Positions 24,436 to 36,034 of a stretch of DNA of 64,000 bases are shown here, one piece after another. Source of the stretch: Haematobia irritans (taxonomy: Eukaryota; Arthropoda; Insecta; Diptera; Muscidae). The notes under the pieces were generated by a model that saw nothing but the letters and a program-made list of their open reading frames with translations, ran no database searches and was not told the origin of the DNA. The position numbers and the translations under genes were made by a program. Numbering within the stretch: position 1 is the stretch's first letter; each line of letters opens with the position of its first letter. The stretch lies in the NCBI RefSeq assembly GCF_050003625.1, contig NC_134401.1, forward strand, positions 91,862,852 to 91,926,851. The letters are read 5' to 3'.

Positions 24436-27345
24436 TTATAGCAGAAGCGATTCAAAGCTATTGCAAAGATAGTATTTGCTCATTTCCTTAAATCTCGATA
24501 TACGTTGAATGGATTTCAATTCGAGTGGAATATTATTGTAAGTTAAGCCACCTATATAATCAATCCGTTGCTTTGTTTTTTCGAATCTACACCTGGGCAA
24601 ACGCAAATTCATTCTATTCCTTGTATTAAAATTTGTTTGATTCGTATAGAACTTTATTGTATGGTAACCAATGTTGTAATTACACTTGAAAACATACTTT
24701 AAAATATTATATTTATATAAACCATTGATTGGTAAAATATTTTTTGCAAACTCTTCAAATAGCGACAAGGTTGAGAAATTTGGAGGTAGATTAAAAACAA
24801 CTTTCAAAGCTTTATTTTGCATAGATTGAAGTGATCTTAGCTCACTATTATTTTTATTGTATGCATATGATGTAACCATATAATTTAAATGCGATTGTAT
24901 TAAACAGGAAAATATTGTTAATTTTGTCTTTGTGTTTAATTTGTTTTTCATCTTGTAGAGAAATCCAATTGCGGGAGCTATTTTCCTTTTTAAACTGCGT
25001 ATATGACAATCCCATGCTAAATTATTTTGTAACATCACGCCTAGATATGTTACGCTTATACATTCATGTATTGATTTTCCATCAATATAGACACTGAAAT
25101 CGTTGTTAACTGAAGGATTTGGTCGAAATCGAATAAGTTTTGTTTTATCAGCGTTCAGAACTAGTCTGTTTACTCGTGCAAACTCACAGAGTAATGCAGA
25201 ATCCCTTTCTATGTTTGCACGCAGAGCGATGTCATATTTATAGGGATAGAACAAGCAAATGTCATCAGCGAACATAAATAATTTTCCGCTAAGCTGGAGA
25301 TTCCGGATATCATTAATAAAAATGGAAAACAATAATGGACCCAAACAACTCCCCTGTGGAACTCCGTGCACTACGGGCCCCACAAAACTTTTCGATTTAC
25401 TGACATCAACGTACTGTTTCCTATTCTCCAAAAAACTTCTAAATAATAAAAACTCTTTCCCTCGAATCCCATAGATATGCATTTTTTCCAGCAATAATTG
25501 GTGATCGACAAGATCAAATGCCTTTGAAAAATCAAAAAATACTCCAGCAACTCCATTGAATCCCCCGTCTAAACCACTACAAATAAACTTAATTACATTT
25601 AATACAGCTTCCTCTGTTCCGCATCCACGCCTAAATCCATATTGATTCTCATAAAGCAAATTATTCGATTCACAGTATGTATATAATTTATCATAGATAA
25701 TCTTTTCAAAAATCTTGTCTATTGTTGACAATACGGCCACTGGTCTGAAGTTAGATACGTCACTAGCATTCACTATTTTGGGTATAGGAACAATTCTATG
25801 TAATTTCAAAATGTCTGGATATATCGATAAACTGATCATCCCATTGAAAATTTTTGCTAAGAAAGGTGAAACTATTTCACTGCATTCTTTGAGGAATATG
25901 GAAGAAATGCCGTCATGTCCTGGACTCTTACCTGCCTTCAGATTCTCTATAACTTCCATAATACAGTTGTTATCGACTTGTTCAATGGAAAATACGGAAT
26001 CTATATCACCTGACAATGTATGGAAAATATTAATGTTATCCCCAGGATCAACTAAAATTCCTCGCCTCAAACTCATTACAGAATCTAAAAAGTATGTATT
26101 GAGTGCATTCGCCTTATCCAAGTTATTTGAAATCCTTCTTCCTTGTACGTCTTTAAGTTCTAGTTCTTTATGCCCCTTTTTCCCTAGAACCTCATTAATA
26201 AAATTCCATCCCCTTTTGGGATCATTTGCTGCCCTGTCAATATTCTCTGCATAATACGCCTCTCTACTTCTCTTGTTGGCAATACTAATTATTCTACTAA
26301 TCCTCTTTAAGGAATCCTGTATCGCCTCATTTCCTCTTTCCTTCTTTCTCCTCTTCAGCAATTTAAACTTAATCGTTATCAAATGCTGTAAATTTACATT
26401 TATCCATGGGGTCATCATAAACCTAGCATGTTTCAAAGTTTTACTGACTGTTGTTGAATATGCAATAGCACCTTGTATACAAGATGTTAATCTGTCTGTC
26501 TGATCCTGTACATTCAGTGAACCAAAGTCAGGAGACAACTCATCTGATAAGTAACGTTTGGCCTTTTGGTAGTCACACTTAGTTTTCATTACCTCCACAA
26601 AATCATTTCTCATAATCTTACTTTTTATCTTGCAAAAAACTAAATTATGGTCTGAAATATCACATTCCACAGAGTCAACATCGACTCTCTCTACAAAATT
26701 GGAAAACACATGATCAATGCAAGTATTACTTAAAGGTCTTGTAACCATCTCATGAGCATTCTCACATCCAAAACTCTGAAAGAGATCCAGCATTTCGTTA
26801 TAATAAGAGCTGTGATAACGATCTATATTAGTATCTCCAACCAAAACTATTGGACTTCCAGCGTGATCATTCAACATTGATTCCAGTGTAAACTTAAATT
26901 GTTCAACAGAACATTTCTGAGAACGATAAAAAGTTAAAAATTTCATTGGTCTTGCATTAACTTTAAAGTTTAATAAGGAAATAGCAATAATATCCAAAAA
27001 CGATTCACTTTTGCAATAATCTACAGTATATACCCATTTATCCCTTACATAAACCGATGTTCCTCCATACCCATCTTCTCTACAACAATGAACTACCTTA
27101 TAACCAGGAATCGAATAAATTTGAGTGATTGCATTTTGAAACCAAGTCTCTTGAATTGCTATTATATCCGGTAAAATAGGGATACTCGATAGTAATCCTT
27201 TCAAACGATTGAATTTATTAATAGATGAAACGCTTCTGCTATTCAAACTTACTATTGTGAAATAAGATTGCTTTAAATTACAAATATTCTTTTGGAAAGA
27301 TTGAAAACTTTTAAAATATTTATTTTTATTTAACATTAATATCAA
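24436..27345 (-). CDS. LINE ORF2 protein: APE endonuclease + reverse transcriptase (969 aa, intact)
   Basis: This protein nicks target DNA and primes reverse transcription of its own RNA in the nucleus. The N-terminal APE-type endonuclease shows Asn35 (VSLNSRS), Glu66 (AIQETW), Gly170-Asp171-x-Asn173 (VLVGDTNID) and Ser231-Asp232-His233. The reverse transcriptase spans about 470-760: GKSPGHDGIS near 473, motif A FFDFSKAFDLVDH (Asp605 and Asp611), GVPQGSCLGPLLFSIFINDI at 661-680 and catalytic FADD at 692-695. No RNase H follows. The motif A and GVPQGS contexts resemble the CR1/L2 group rather than the jockey clade; that placement is inference. The start is the first Met of the frame, 43 bp after the ORF1 stop. 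No stop or frameshift is present, so the insertion is young. It is AT-biased like its surroundings. Confidence 0.93.
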   Translation of the reverse strand: MILMLNKNKYFKSFQSFQKNICNLKQSYFTIVSLNSRSVSSINKFNRLKGLLSSIPILPDIIAIQETWFQNAITQIYSIPGYKVVHCCREDGYGGTSVYVRDKWVYTVDYCKSESFLDIIAISLLNFKVNARPMKFLTFYRSQKCSVEQFKFTLESMLNDHAGSPIVLVGDTNIDRYHSSYYNEMLDLFQSFGCENAHEMVTRPLSNTCIDHVFSNFVERVDVDSVECDISDHNLVFCKIKSKIMRNDFVEVMKTKCDYQKAKRYLSDELSPDFGSLNVQDQTDRLTSCIQGAIAYSTTVSKTLKHARFMMTPWINVNLQHLITIKFKLLKRRKKERGNEAIQDSLKRISRIISIANKRSREAYYAENIDRAANDPKRGWNFINEVLGKKGHKELELKDVQGRRISNNLDKANALNTYFLDSVMSLRRGILVDPGDNINIFHTLSGDIDSVFSIEQVDNNCIMEVIENLKAGKSPGHDGISSIFLKECSEIVSPFLAKIFNGMISLSIYPDILKLHRIVPIPKIVNASDVSNFRPVAVLSTIDKIFEKIIYDKLYTYCESNNLLYENQYGFRRGCGTEEAVLNVIKFICSGLDGGFNGVAGVFFDFSKAFDLVDHQLLLEKMHIYGIRGKEFLLFRSFLENRKQYVDVSKSKSFVGPVVHGVPQGSCLGPLLFSIFINDIRNLQLSGKLFMFADDICLFYPYKYDIALRANIERDSALLCEFARVNRLVLNADKTKLIRFRPNPSVNNDFSVYIDGKSIHECISVTYLGVMLQNNLAWDCHIRSLKRKIAPAIGFLYKMKNKLNTKTKLTIFSCLIQSHLNYMVTSYAYNKNNSELRSLQSMQNKALKVVFNLPPNFSTLSLFEEFAKNILPINGLYKYNILKYVFKCNYNIGYHTIKFYTNQTNFNTRNRMNLRLPRCRFEKTKQRIDYIGGLTYNNIPLELKSIQRISRFKEMSKYYLCNSFESLLL

Positions 27346-27388
27346 AAAATAGAAAATTTAATTCAAAATAATATATTTAAACAGAAAA

Positions 27389-27556
27389 TCATGATGTTAA
27401 ATAATCATCATCTTCCTCGCCATTCTCCCGATCTTCTGTCTCCGCACCTCTTGCCATCACCTCAGATCTTCTCTTCCAATGCCTATTTGTAGTAGCGTTC
27501 AAAAGCATTGTGTCAACGTCATCTTCACATCTTAATAATTGAGGTCCTTGAGGTTC
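27389..27556 (-). pseudogene. C-terminal remnant of LINE ORF1
   Basis: Upstream of ORF2 on the minus strand a frame stays open from the 5' truncation point to a TGA at 27389-27391, about 55 codons. It includes RCEDDVDTMLLNATTNRHWK and an acidic tail rich in Glu and Asp ending DDDYLTS. It has no start codon here because the element is truncated. Position and linkage argue that it is the end of ORF1. There is no zinc knuckle in the remaining part. Confidence 0.65.
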
Positions 27557-28201
27557 CTTGGGCAATTGATCAGCTACTTCTTTGATCCTTACAAACTGTG
27601 TGGTCCGCTGTTCGAATCCCCGTCCGACAAAAAGTAAAATTAAAATAAAATAAAAGTCATAAAATTGAATAATTTCTTCTACAATGTTTGTATTACAGAA
27701 AAAGGTGCTAAGAACTAAAAAATCTCGTGGAAGTGAGAAAGATGTGGGGGAATATACAATTGGGCAGAAACAAAATGTTGAGCATTCAGGTCGAAAACCT
27801 ATGTTGTTAGCACCTATATTACCTGTTTATTTTCATAATTCATTATGATTGTAAATATATAAATAAATAAATAAAATTTTGAGCACAATATTGTTTTGGA
27901 GAATTTTTTTTAAGCATACAATATTTTTGGGTGCAAAATGCTTCCAAACATATTATATGTTCACATAATAACATATTGTTTTTTAGAAGACAACATTATT
28001 GAATTTGGATGCAAAAATACAAAATGTTTGGAACTTAGACTACCAAAACATATATTGTTTAGACCAATATGCTTTCAAACATATTATATATTGGAAGAGA
28101 TCAAACATATAAATGTTTGGGCAATACTCAAAAATGTATATGCTTGAAGCAAAATATGTTTGGGAGTATATGTTACAGAAGCGATTTTTTGTGAGCGTGT
28201 A

Positions 28202-28559
28202 GGGTCAAAAATTTATATTATAATATGTTAAAAATGGACAATACAATTGTATATCACCGTGAAATGTCACCCACGTAAATACACTTTGAATGACCTGAAA
28301 TCCAGTACATTGTTGTTCGATTAAAACCCCTAATGGAATCTAATTTGTCGAAACATTTCTTTAGTTACAAAGATTCCTATCTTTGTAACTAAAGAAGTGC
28401 TTTTCAAATTTTGTTTCGCCGGAGCAAAATTTCTACGACTCCGGCTCCGACTCCAGCAAAATCTTCAGACTCCTACTAGAAGACTCCGACTCCGGCTACG
28501 ACTCCACAGCCCTCGTTATTAGAGGACATATACGAACATCTCGTACCGAATTTTACACC
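28202..28559. other. Unassigned sequence
   Basis: No gene. 28430-28515 contains degenerate repeats of GACTCCGGCTCCGACTCC type, a short low-complexity tract. Confidence 0.5.
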
Positions 28560-29071
28560 CTCAAATTCCAAATTCATGATATTTTAAGTAGATTAAGGAA
28601 CTTGATCAATAGAACCATTGAAAAGAAAACGCCAAAAACAAATCTATACACGCCTAGACTTTACATGTTTCAGTTCGGGCGAATGAACTTTTCAATTTTT
28701 GACCCATTTGCAATATCGCCTGACCTCCATCAATAACAGATACTTGTTCCAAGTTTCAAGTGGATAGCTTGGAAGTTTGCGTGATTTCAGCAGACGGACG
28801 GATATATATTGTTACATCGACTAATAATTTAACCACGACTCAGAATATTGAATAATAAATACTTGTGCAAGTTTTAAGTCGGTAACTAGTTTCGTTAGGA
28901 CGTTAGCGTCAATAAATGGACAAACAGGCCAACGAAAATCGCTAGATCGACTAAGAATTTCACCACGACCCAAAATATATACACTTAATGGGGTCTGAGA
29001 CCATTATTGCGATATGTTTCCAACAGAATGACCAAGTTAGTATACTCCCAATCTTTTGGAGGAGGGTATAA
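28560..29071 (-). mobile_element. HINE type B, old reverse head fragment
   Basis: On the minus strand it carries a degraded head (TATACCCTCCTCCAAAAGAT), CATTCTGTTGGAAAC and ATTTTGGGTCGTGGTGAAAT. The sequence around CAGACGGACGGA is partly duplicated (28780-28800 and 28915-28930). It is much more diverged than the other type B copies. Confidence 0.55.
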
Positions 29072-29715
29072 AAAACCTATGACACATACATGCATGTGCA
29101 TAAAATATAGAAAAAGTCAATAGATGCGTAATTTTTTTTCATATTAAGGGGACACACAATACACTTGCCATGTTATTCACATGCTCTGCAAGACGTGCCA
29201 CCAAATTTTGTAATGTAAAACCCCATGACATCAATGCCAGGTGCACTGTTTTATTTGTCGTAAATTACGAAATTTCTTAGAAGTTCTTCCAAAAAAAAAA
29301 AAAAAAACAATCCTCATTTTTGTATGAGAATATCCCACATGTTTATGGTTCACTCCATCTGCAAAATGTGTTCTCCTTTTATTTGGCAGTTAAATGGACA
29401 TAAATTTCTTTTTCTGGCAAGGAAACTGAAAATGTGTGAACTACTTCTTCCCTCCCCCCATAACCATGTTGGTTGTTGAGTGTTGTTTATTTAGTACTTA
29501 CCGTAAATGGTCTGTTGGGGGGAATAAATTCTTCCCAATGCAGTAAAATTTACTTCGTTTTGGGGAAAAATTCCACAGTCAGTATTAATGCTTTGCAATT
29601 TTCACGTTCCAATGTAGTAGTATAATTAGTTTTAACACGCTGAGAAGAAACATTATTGACCCGATCATATTCGAAGGGCAACGTAAACTTTCAAAATATT
29701 GATCTAATGTTAAAA
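29072..29715. other. Unassigned sequence ending in a CAC-type TIR fragment
   Basis: 29072-29636 shows no gene or repeat match. 29637-29715 resembles the left end of the element at 16113 (CACGCTGAGAAGAAACATTA) and is cut by the type C HINE at 29716. Confidence 0.45.
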
Positions 29716-31398
29716 CAAGTATATAAAGCAGTAGGTTCGGTCGGGCCGAATCTTAAATACCTTACACCATGAATCAAATATTGTAGTTTTCTTTGAAATT
29801 TCAGGGGGGGTTTGATGAGAGATATTCTCCCCCAAGCAGTGCAGTTCAACCAGTGCACTTCCCGAATATAAATTTAAAGATTTTACCTATGAAGACTATA
29901 CAAGATTCTGGATTTATAAGAACCATTTTTGTTTGAGTTTTAGAGAAATTATTAACATCTCTTGTAAGTGTGCAAGATAAAGATAAAATTACGCCTTGAT
30001 TTGAAATCTAAAATCTGTAGATTTTAATTCCCACACTCAAAACAAAGTTTACTTGGATCCAAAGATTTTGACCTTCCCTTAAGGATTTTAGTATTGATTC
30101 CGAGCCAAAGATGCGGCTTCTTTAAAATAAAGGCATCTTTGACAGACCTCCCTGGCTTTAAATCTAGGATAAATACAATTAAAATTAGATACAGATCTCA
30201 TTCATCGAATTTTTATCCTCTTTATGCGATATATTAATAAAGGTATTTATGTACAAACAAATTCCAATTTAAAATCCAAATTATGACAGGTACTTCAAAA
30301 TAAAAACAGTTTTCTTAATGTTAAAAATCTTTAAACCAAAGACGCAAATCCTTAAAATAAGTCTTAGCCTATATTTGAAGCGATTTTATCTTAAATTTAT
30401 AAATGCAATATGCCAGTTGAGTGAAAGACGATTTCTTTAAATTAAAAATGTATTTCTTTAGTTTAAGAAAAATTTGCCTTTTTTCAACGATCTACAACTT
30501 CAGCAGAGAGACGCAAAATTTCAAGATTTGTTTCCTAAATTTAATGAAAAAATTTTTTGAAGCAAGGATTATAAATTTTAATTAAATTAAAATGTCATTA
30601 TTTTAAAGAATTTTGTCCTTAACTGGGTAAATTTCGATGCCTAATATTTAAGTTGCATTATCTTCCATATTAGGTCAATATTTTTTCAGTGCATTATTTA
30701 AATGATTACGTGGAGAAAAATCTGGAGATTTTATATTCAGTTTCAAGCAATTTTCATTCATCAGTGCGCCTTCTATACCCTCAAGAAGTGAAATCGGTCT
30801 ATATGGAGGCCTTACCAAATGGACCGATAAAAACTAAATCCGAAACACGTATTTGTTAATTCTAAAATTTCAGTATACGAGTATTTACAATTTCAGGCAA
30901 ATCAGATAAAAACTACGGTTTCTATAAGCCCAAATAGTAAAATCGGGAGATCGGGCTATACTAAAACATTGACCGATACTCACCATTTTCGGCACAACTT
31001 TTTATGGTCCTAAGATACCTTTAGATTTCCAATTTCAGGCAAATTGGATAAAAACAACGATTTTTATAAGCCCAAGAAGTAATCGGGAGATCGGTCTAAA
31101 TGGGGCCTATCCCAAAACATGGACCAATACTCACCATTTTTGTCACACATCTTTATGGTCTTAAAATACCTCTAGATTTCTTGGTTTATATGGGGACTAT
31201 ATAAAAACCTGGACCGATATATCCCATCTTCGAACTTGACCTGCCTGCAGACAAAAGACGAGTTTGTGCAAAGTTTCAGCACGATTGCTGATCAAGAATA
31301 TATATTCTTTATATACTTAGAAATCAATATTTCGATGTGTTACAAACGGAATGACAAACTTATTATACCCCCCTCAGCATTCTATGGTGGTGGGTATA
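29716..31398 (-). mobile_element. HINE type C, reverse, containing a CACTG-type MITE
   Basis: The left (tail) end is CAAGTATATAAAGCAGTAGG with GTTCGGTCGGGCCGAATC; the right (head) end is CATTCTATGGTGGTGGGTATA. About three internal units of about 170 bp lie at 30780-31200 (ATCGGGAGATCGG, ACCGATACTCACCATTTTCG). The head microsatellite found at 9580 is deleted. A 658-bp element is nested at 30034-30691. Confidence 0.75.
30034..30691. mobile_element. CACTG-type MITE (658 bp)
   Basis: Left end CACTCAAAACAAAG, right end inverted CACTGAAAAAATATTG, with a CA duplication at 30032-30033 and 30692-30693. It shares CCAAAGATTTTG and AGTATTGATTCCGAGCC with the element at 10977-11602. AT-rich, no ORF. Confidence 0.7.
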
Positions 31399-31640
31399 AA
31401 AATAGGAAATCGCTCAATTAGTGTGTATAATGTAGCCAAATTTGTGAAAATCGGCAACATATGTATGTAAAAGCTATATGTAAGGCTAAGTTCTATGGGC
31501 TAATATATCTAAATTTGAAATTTGAGTAACATTTGTCAATAAATAAGAGAATTATGAACAAATTTTGGAAAATCGAGCTGTGTGGGAGCTACTTCTAAAT
31601 GTGAATAGATTTGGATGATATTTTGCAGGTTTGATAGATA
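31399..31640 (-). mobile_element. HINE type F-like fragment
   Basis: Similar to the region around 14000-14060 and 57570-57660 in reverse (GAAATCGCTCAATTAGTG, TATGTAAAAGCTATATG). Old and truncated. Confidence 0.4.
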
Positions 31641-31818
31641 CGAGAGCAGTTCGGAAACTTCTTAGCCTAGCACAAAAAGCGCGGTATAGGCAAAAAAGGT
31701 TACGTGTTTTGGAAACTTCCATCTCTGCTTTGAACACATGTTAAATTTTGTTTCGATCTGGCAACTCCTTCATATAGAAACACGTGTTCAAAAAAGACGC
31801 ATCCGCAATTTTTTTACA

Positions 31819-32757
<939 letters not shown>

Positions 32758-32832
<75 letters not shown>
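32758..32832. repeat. (TA)n microsatellite, about 75 bp
   Basis: Second TA tract, ending the surviving C-terminal fragment of mariner 3. Confidence 0.95.
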
Positions 32833-32836
<4 letters not shown>

Positions 32837-34127
32837 ATCACCCGAAACTTCAATTTTATTACAGTAGATTACCATTTGCTGAATTTGAGTATGATTGGTT
32901 AATAAATTGGACAAATCAGGCGATACACATATATGAGAGCTATATCTAAATCTGAACCGATTTCGATGAAGTTTTACAGACTTAAGAGTGATAAAAAATA
33001 TTATTTTGTGCCAAATTTGACGACGATCGGTGAGTAATAAAGCCCAACGTGACAACATTTGTAGAAATCGGGCGATACATATTTATGGCAGCTATATCTA
33101 AATTTTATCTGATTTCTTCAAAATTCAACATTGTAAATATTTAAATTGCATAAAACTTCGGAAATCTTCATTTATGATTTATAAGTCGATATATACTAAT
33201 TAGAGTATAGGTAAATTTAAATCATTTTTGCGAGTTTTCGACTTAACAGTGACGATTTTACAAGGAACATGTGGGTATTTTGGCCATATATGCTAAAATC
33301 GGAAGAACCGATTTTGATAAAATTTGTCACATATTGCTAAAATTTTAATTAAACTCTAGTGCAAAACATCAAAATTTTTGAAATTAAACTTTGGTCTCCT
33401 TAGTCATATAAATCTAAATCGGGCGTGAGATATACATGGGAGTTATATCTAAATCTGAACCGATTTTAACCAAATTTGGCATGTTTTGCAAGAATGTTAG
33501 TCCTACTGTCTGTACAAACCTTCAAGTAAATCGAAGTGAAATTTTGACCTCTGGTAGATATATCTAAATCTGAACCAATTTCAATTAAATTTAGCATGCA
33601 TAGTAAAAATGTTATTTCCATTCCCCGTTCACAGTTTTAAGTAAATCGCAGGAAATTTTTGATCTACGGTGGTCATATCTGTAAATGGGACGACAGATAT
33701 ATATGGGAACTATATCTAAATCTGAACCGATTTCAACCAAATTCGGTATGCAAATTTATAATGTTAGTTCTACTCCCTGTGCAAAATTGTACGTAACTCG
33801 GTGCAAAACTTTGGCCTCCAGGGTCATAGGAGTTTAAATCGGGCGGAAGCTATGTTTGGGAGCTATATCTGAATCTGAACTGATTTGACTGATATTTTGC
33901 AAAATTTACAAGACTCACAAAATATTCGATTATACGAAATTGGAATAAGATCGGTTGATAAATACGTCATTTATGACCAAATCGGTTATAAATATATATG
34001 ACAGCTATATCTAAATCAGAACCGATTTTTTCCAAACTCAATAGGGATCGTCTTTAAGTCAAAAAAGGACACTATGCCAAATTTGAGGACGATGGGATTT
34101 AAACTGCGAGCTGGACTATGCACACAA

Positions 34128-34262
34128 GGTTAGGTTAGGTTATGTGGCAGCCCGATGTATCAGGCTCACTTAGACTATTCAGTCCATTGTGATACCACAT
34201 TGGTGAACTTCTCTCTTATCACTGAGTGCTGCCCGATTCCATGTTAAGCTCAATGACAAGGG
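34128..34262 (-). mobile_element. SINE fragment (tail half)
   Basis: Contains the GGTTAGG tail, CAGCCCGATGTATCAGGC and the body to TCAATGACAAGG. The tRNA head and TATAAAAAGG part are absent, as expected of a 5'-truncated insertion. Confidence 0.8.
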
Positions 34263-34323
34263 GATCCTTGAACATCGCTAAATCAATTCTAAGTCGATCG
34301 GTATACTAAAAGATGGGTCTATG

Positions 34324-35178
34324 CATTAGCGTAGCTAGACAATTTTCCTAGGGGGGGAGGGGGGGGGGCTATAGCCTCCCTAGCTGAAAATTTATAGAAT
34401 CAACTTATAGGTTCAATTAATGTTTTATTTCATAAAAATGAATAACAATATATACATCAAAATAACTCGACAATTAATTTATAATAAAGCAACTAAAAGT
34501 AGTTCCACACTTTTCCCAGTAAAAAATTGGGAGTTGTTCTAAAGGCACAACTTTAAAAGCACTTCCAAAAATGTCCTCACAAAGAAGTTAATTATTTTAA
34601 CTACACAGGAAGTTTTATTACTTCATTTTTTTCATATTTTAATGCGTAATTTTTTGTTTTCTTTAAAAAAAAAAAAACTAAGAATAAATAAAATGGTACA
34701 AATTATTCAAATTTTGCCACAAAAATGCTAAATTCATTATAGAAATTTTTATAGAATTTTTGAAAATATTCGAGGGAAAACGTTTCAAACAAGCGTTAGA
34801 ATGCATTAAAAATTAAAAAAAAATATAAAAATTAATTATTTGGGAAAATATAACAAAATTTTTTAATTCACATTCAAAACACTGAATTCGGATCACACCT
34901 TAAGAAGTGATGCAAATTCCTTGCAACGGCTGTTGAAACGGTGGACATTCGTTCTATGAAAATTTCATATTACATTCATCGCTTCTCCGTCAATTTTGCA
35001 CCACTTCCGGACCCAAAAAGAACATTTTCACTTCTTTTTTGGCTACGCTTTTTGCAGCATTATTAAGATATTAATTTATGAAATAATAGTCGTAAATAGG
35101 TTTTCAAATTCTGGGGGGGGGGTAAAATTTTTCTGGGGGGGTCTAAGCCCCCTCCCCTGAGGCCTTCCTACGCTTATG
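34324..35178. mobile_element. hAT-like element (855 bp), 8-bp duplication
   Basis: Ends CATTAGCGTAG and, inverted, CATAAGCGTAG, flanked by a perfect 8-bp duplication GGTCTATG (34316-34323, 35179-35186). G-rich subterminal tracts lie on both sides (34350-34375, 35114-35145). The interior carries a copy of the CCCAGC-ended element (about 34515-35046) related to 9293-11977. No transposase. hAT is inferred from the 8-bp duplication. Confidence 0.7.
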
Positions 35179-36034
35179 GGTCTATGACTACTCCTTCTCG
35201 GCGTTACATACAAATGCACAAACTTATTATACCATGTACCACAATAGTGGTGAAGGGTATAAAAAATGCGAAATGGAAACACACCACAATACCTTTCAGA
35301 ACAAATTCAATACGTCTCGGATGGACAACCCTATATGTTACGAAATGCACAGAATTTTATAAAGGGCTACAATTATAGAATAGTATACCTAATTGTATCA
35401 AAAATAAAACAAATATTATGCGTTTTAAATCTTCTGTTAGTCAATTTGTTAAAATTAATTCAAGTATGTAAGAATTTATATAATTACAATGGATATTATA
35501 AAGTATTAATAATACACTGTTAGAAAAATATGTTTTTCATATGTTCCGATATAAACAAAATGTGTTTCGGTCACAATTTTTAAACACAATATATTTAAGT
35601 GCCAACATGTAATGTTCCTAAACTAACACTAAATGTTTGAGACACATATGTTAATATGTTAAAATATATTATGTTTGGGACATGAATGTTTCATAAAAAT
35701 AATATGTGTGAATGTAAACATATATAAATTTACAAGTTTCGAGCAAACATATATATGTTTATAATTTCTGTGAAAGGGTTATATCTTGTTTCGGGAAACT
35801 GCTTTATGATAAGGCCAAAAATTGGATATGCTTAAGTCTAAATATTATTTAATTTGAATATTAGAATGAGTATTTGGAGTAAAGAGAATAGACATTCGGA
35901 ACCAAGAGCATAGAGATTTGAAAAAAACAGCATGTGTTTTCGCCTTGAGAGGAGAATTTTATGTATGCGTGGACAAGTGTTTTGTTTATCATTTTGGCAT
36001 TATGGACACACATTTTTAACGGCCTTAAAGGTAA

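Larger units (their letters stand above)
24223..27556 (-). mobile_element. Non-LTR retrotransposon, 5'-truncated within ORF1, ORF2 intact
   Basis: A minus-strand LINE that ends in a 28-base poly(A) tract (the T run at 24223-24250). It carries a complete ORF2 (24436-27345) preceded by the last codons of ORF1 (27389-27556). Comparing the host with the empty copy at 165-1128 (reverse) shows the insert sits between ACATTTTATTTTT and CCTTGGGCAATTG. A target duplication cannot be separated from the T run. The 3' untranslated region is about 190 bp. Confidence 0.9.
23893..28199. mobile_element. CACTG-type TIR element, family B copy 2, containing a LINE
   Basis: Left end CACGGTTGAAAAAGACTG, right end inverted CACGCTCACAAAAAATCGC, TA at 23891-23892 and 28200-28201. 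The inserted LINE (about 24223-27556) leaves about 0.97 kb, the same as copy 1 at 165-1128. The orientation is opposite to copy 1. The sequence just right of the LINE (CCTTGGGCAATTGATCAG, CTGTTCGAATCCCCGTCC) is the tRNA-like segment also seen reversed in copy 1. Confidence 0.8.
32880..35261 (-). mobile_element. HINE type D, reverse, with nested SINE and hAT
   Basis: On the minus strand the head TATACCCTTCACCACTATTG lies at the right end (35240-35261) and GATATAGCTCCCATATATAT units run leftward to about 32880. The tail is not recognisable. Insertions: a partial SINE at 34128-34262 and a hAT-like element at 34324-35178. Confidence 0.7.

Noticed and set aside
25715..26254. 179-codon plus-strand ORF
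   Set aside because: Antisense shadow of the LINE ORF2.
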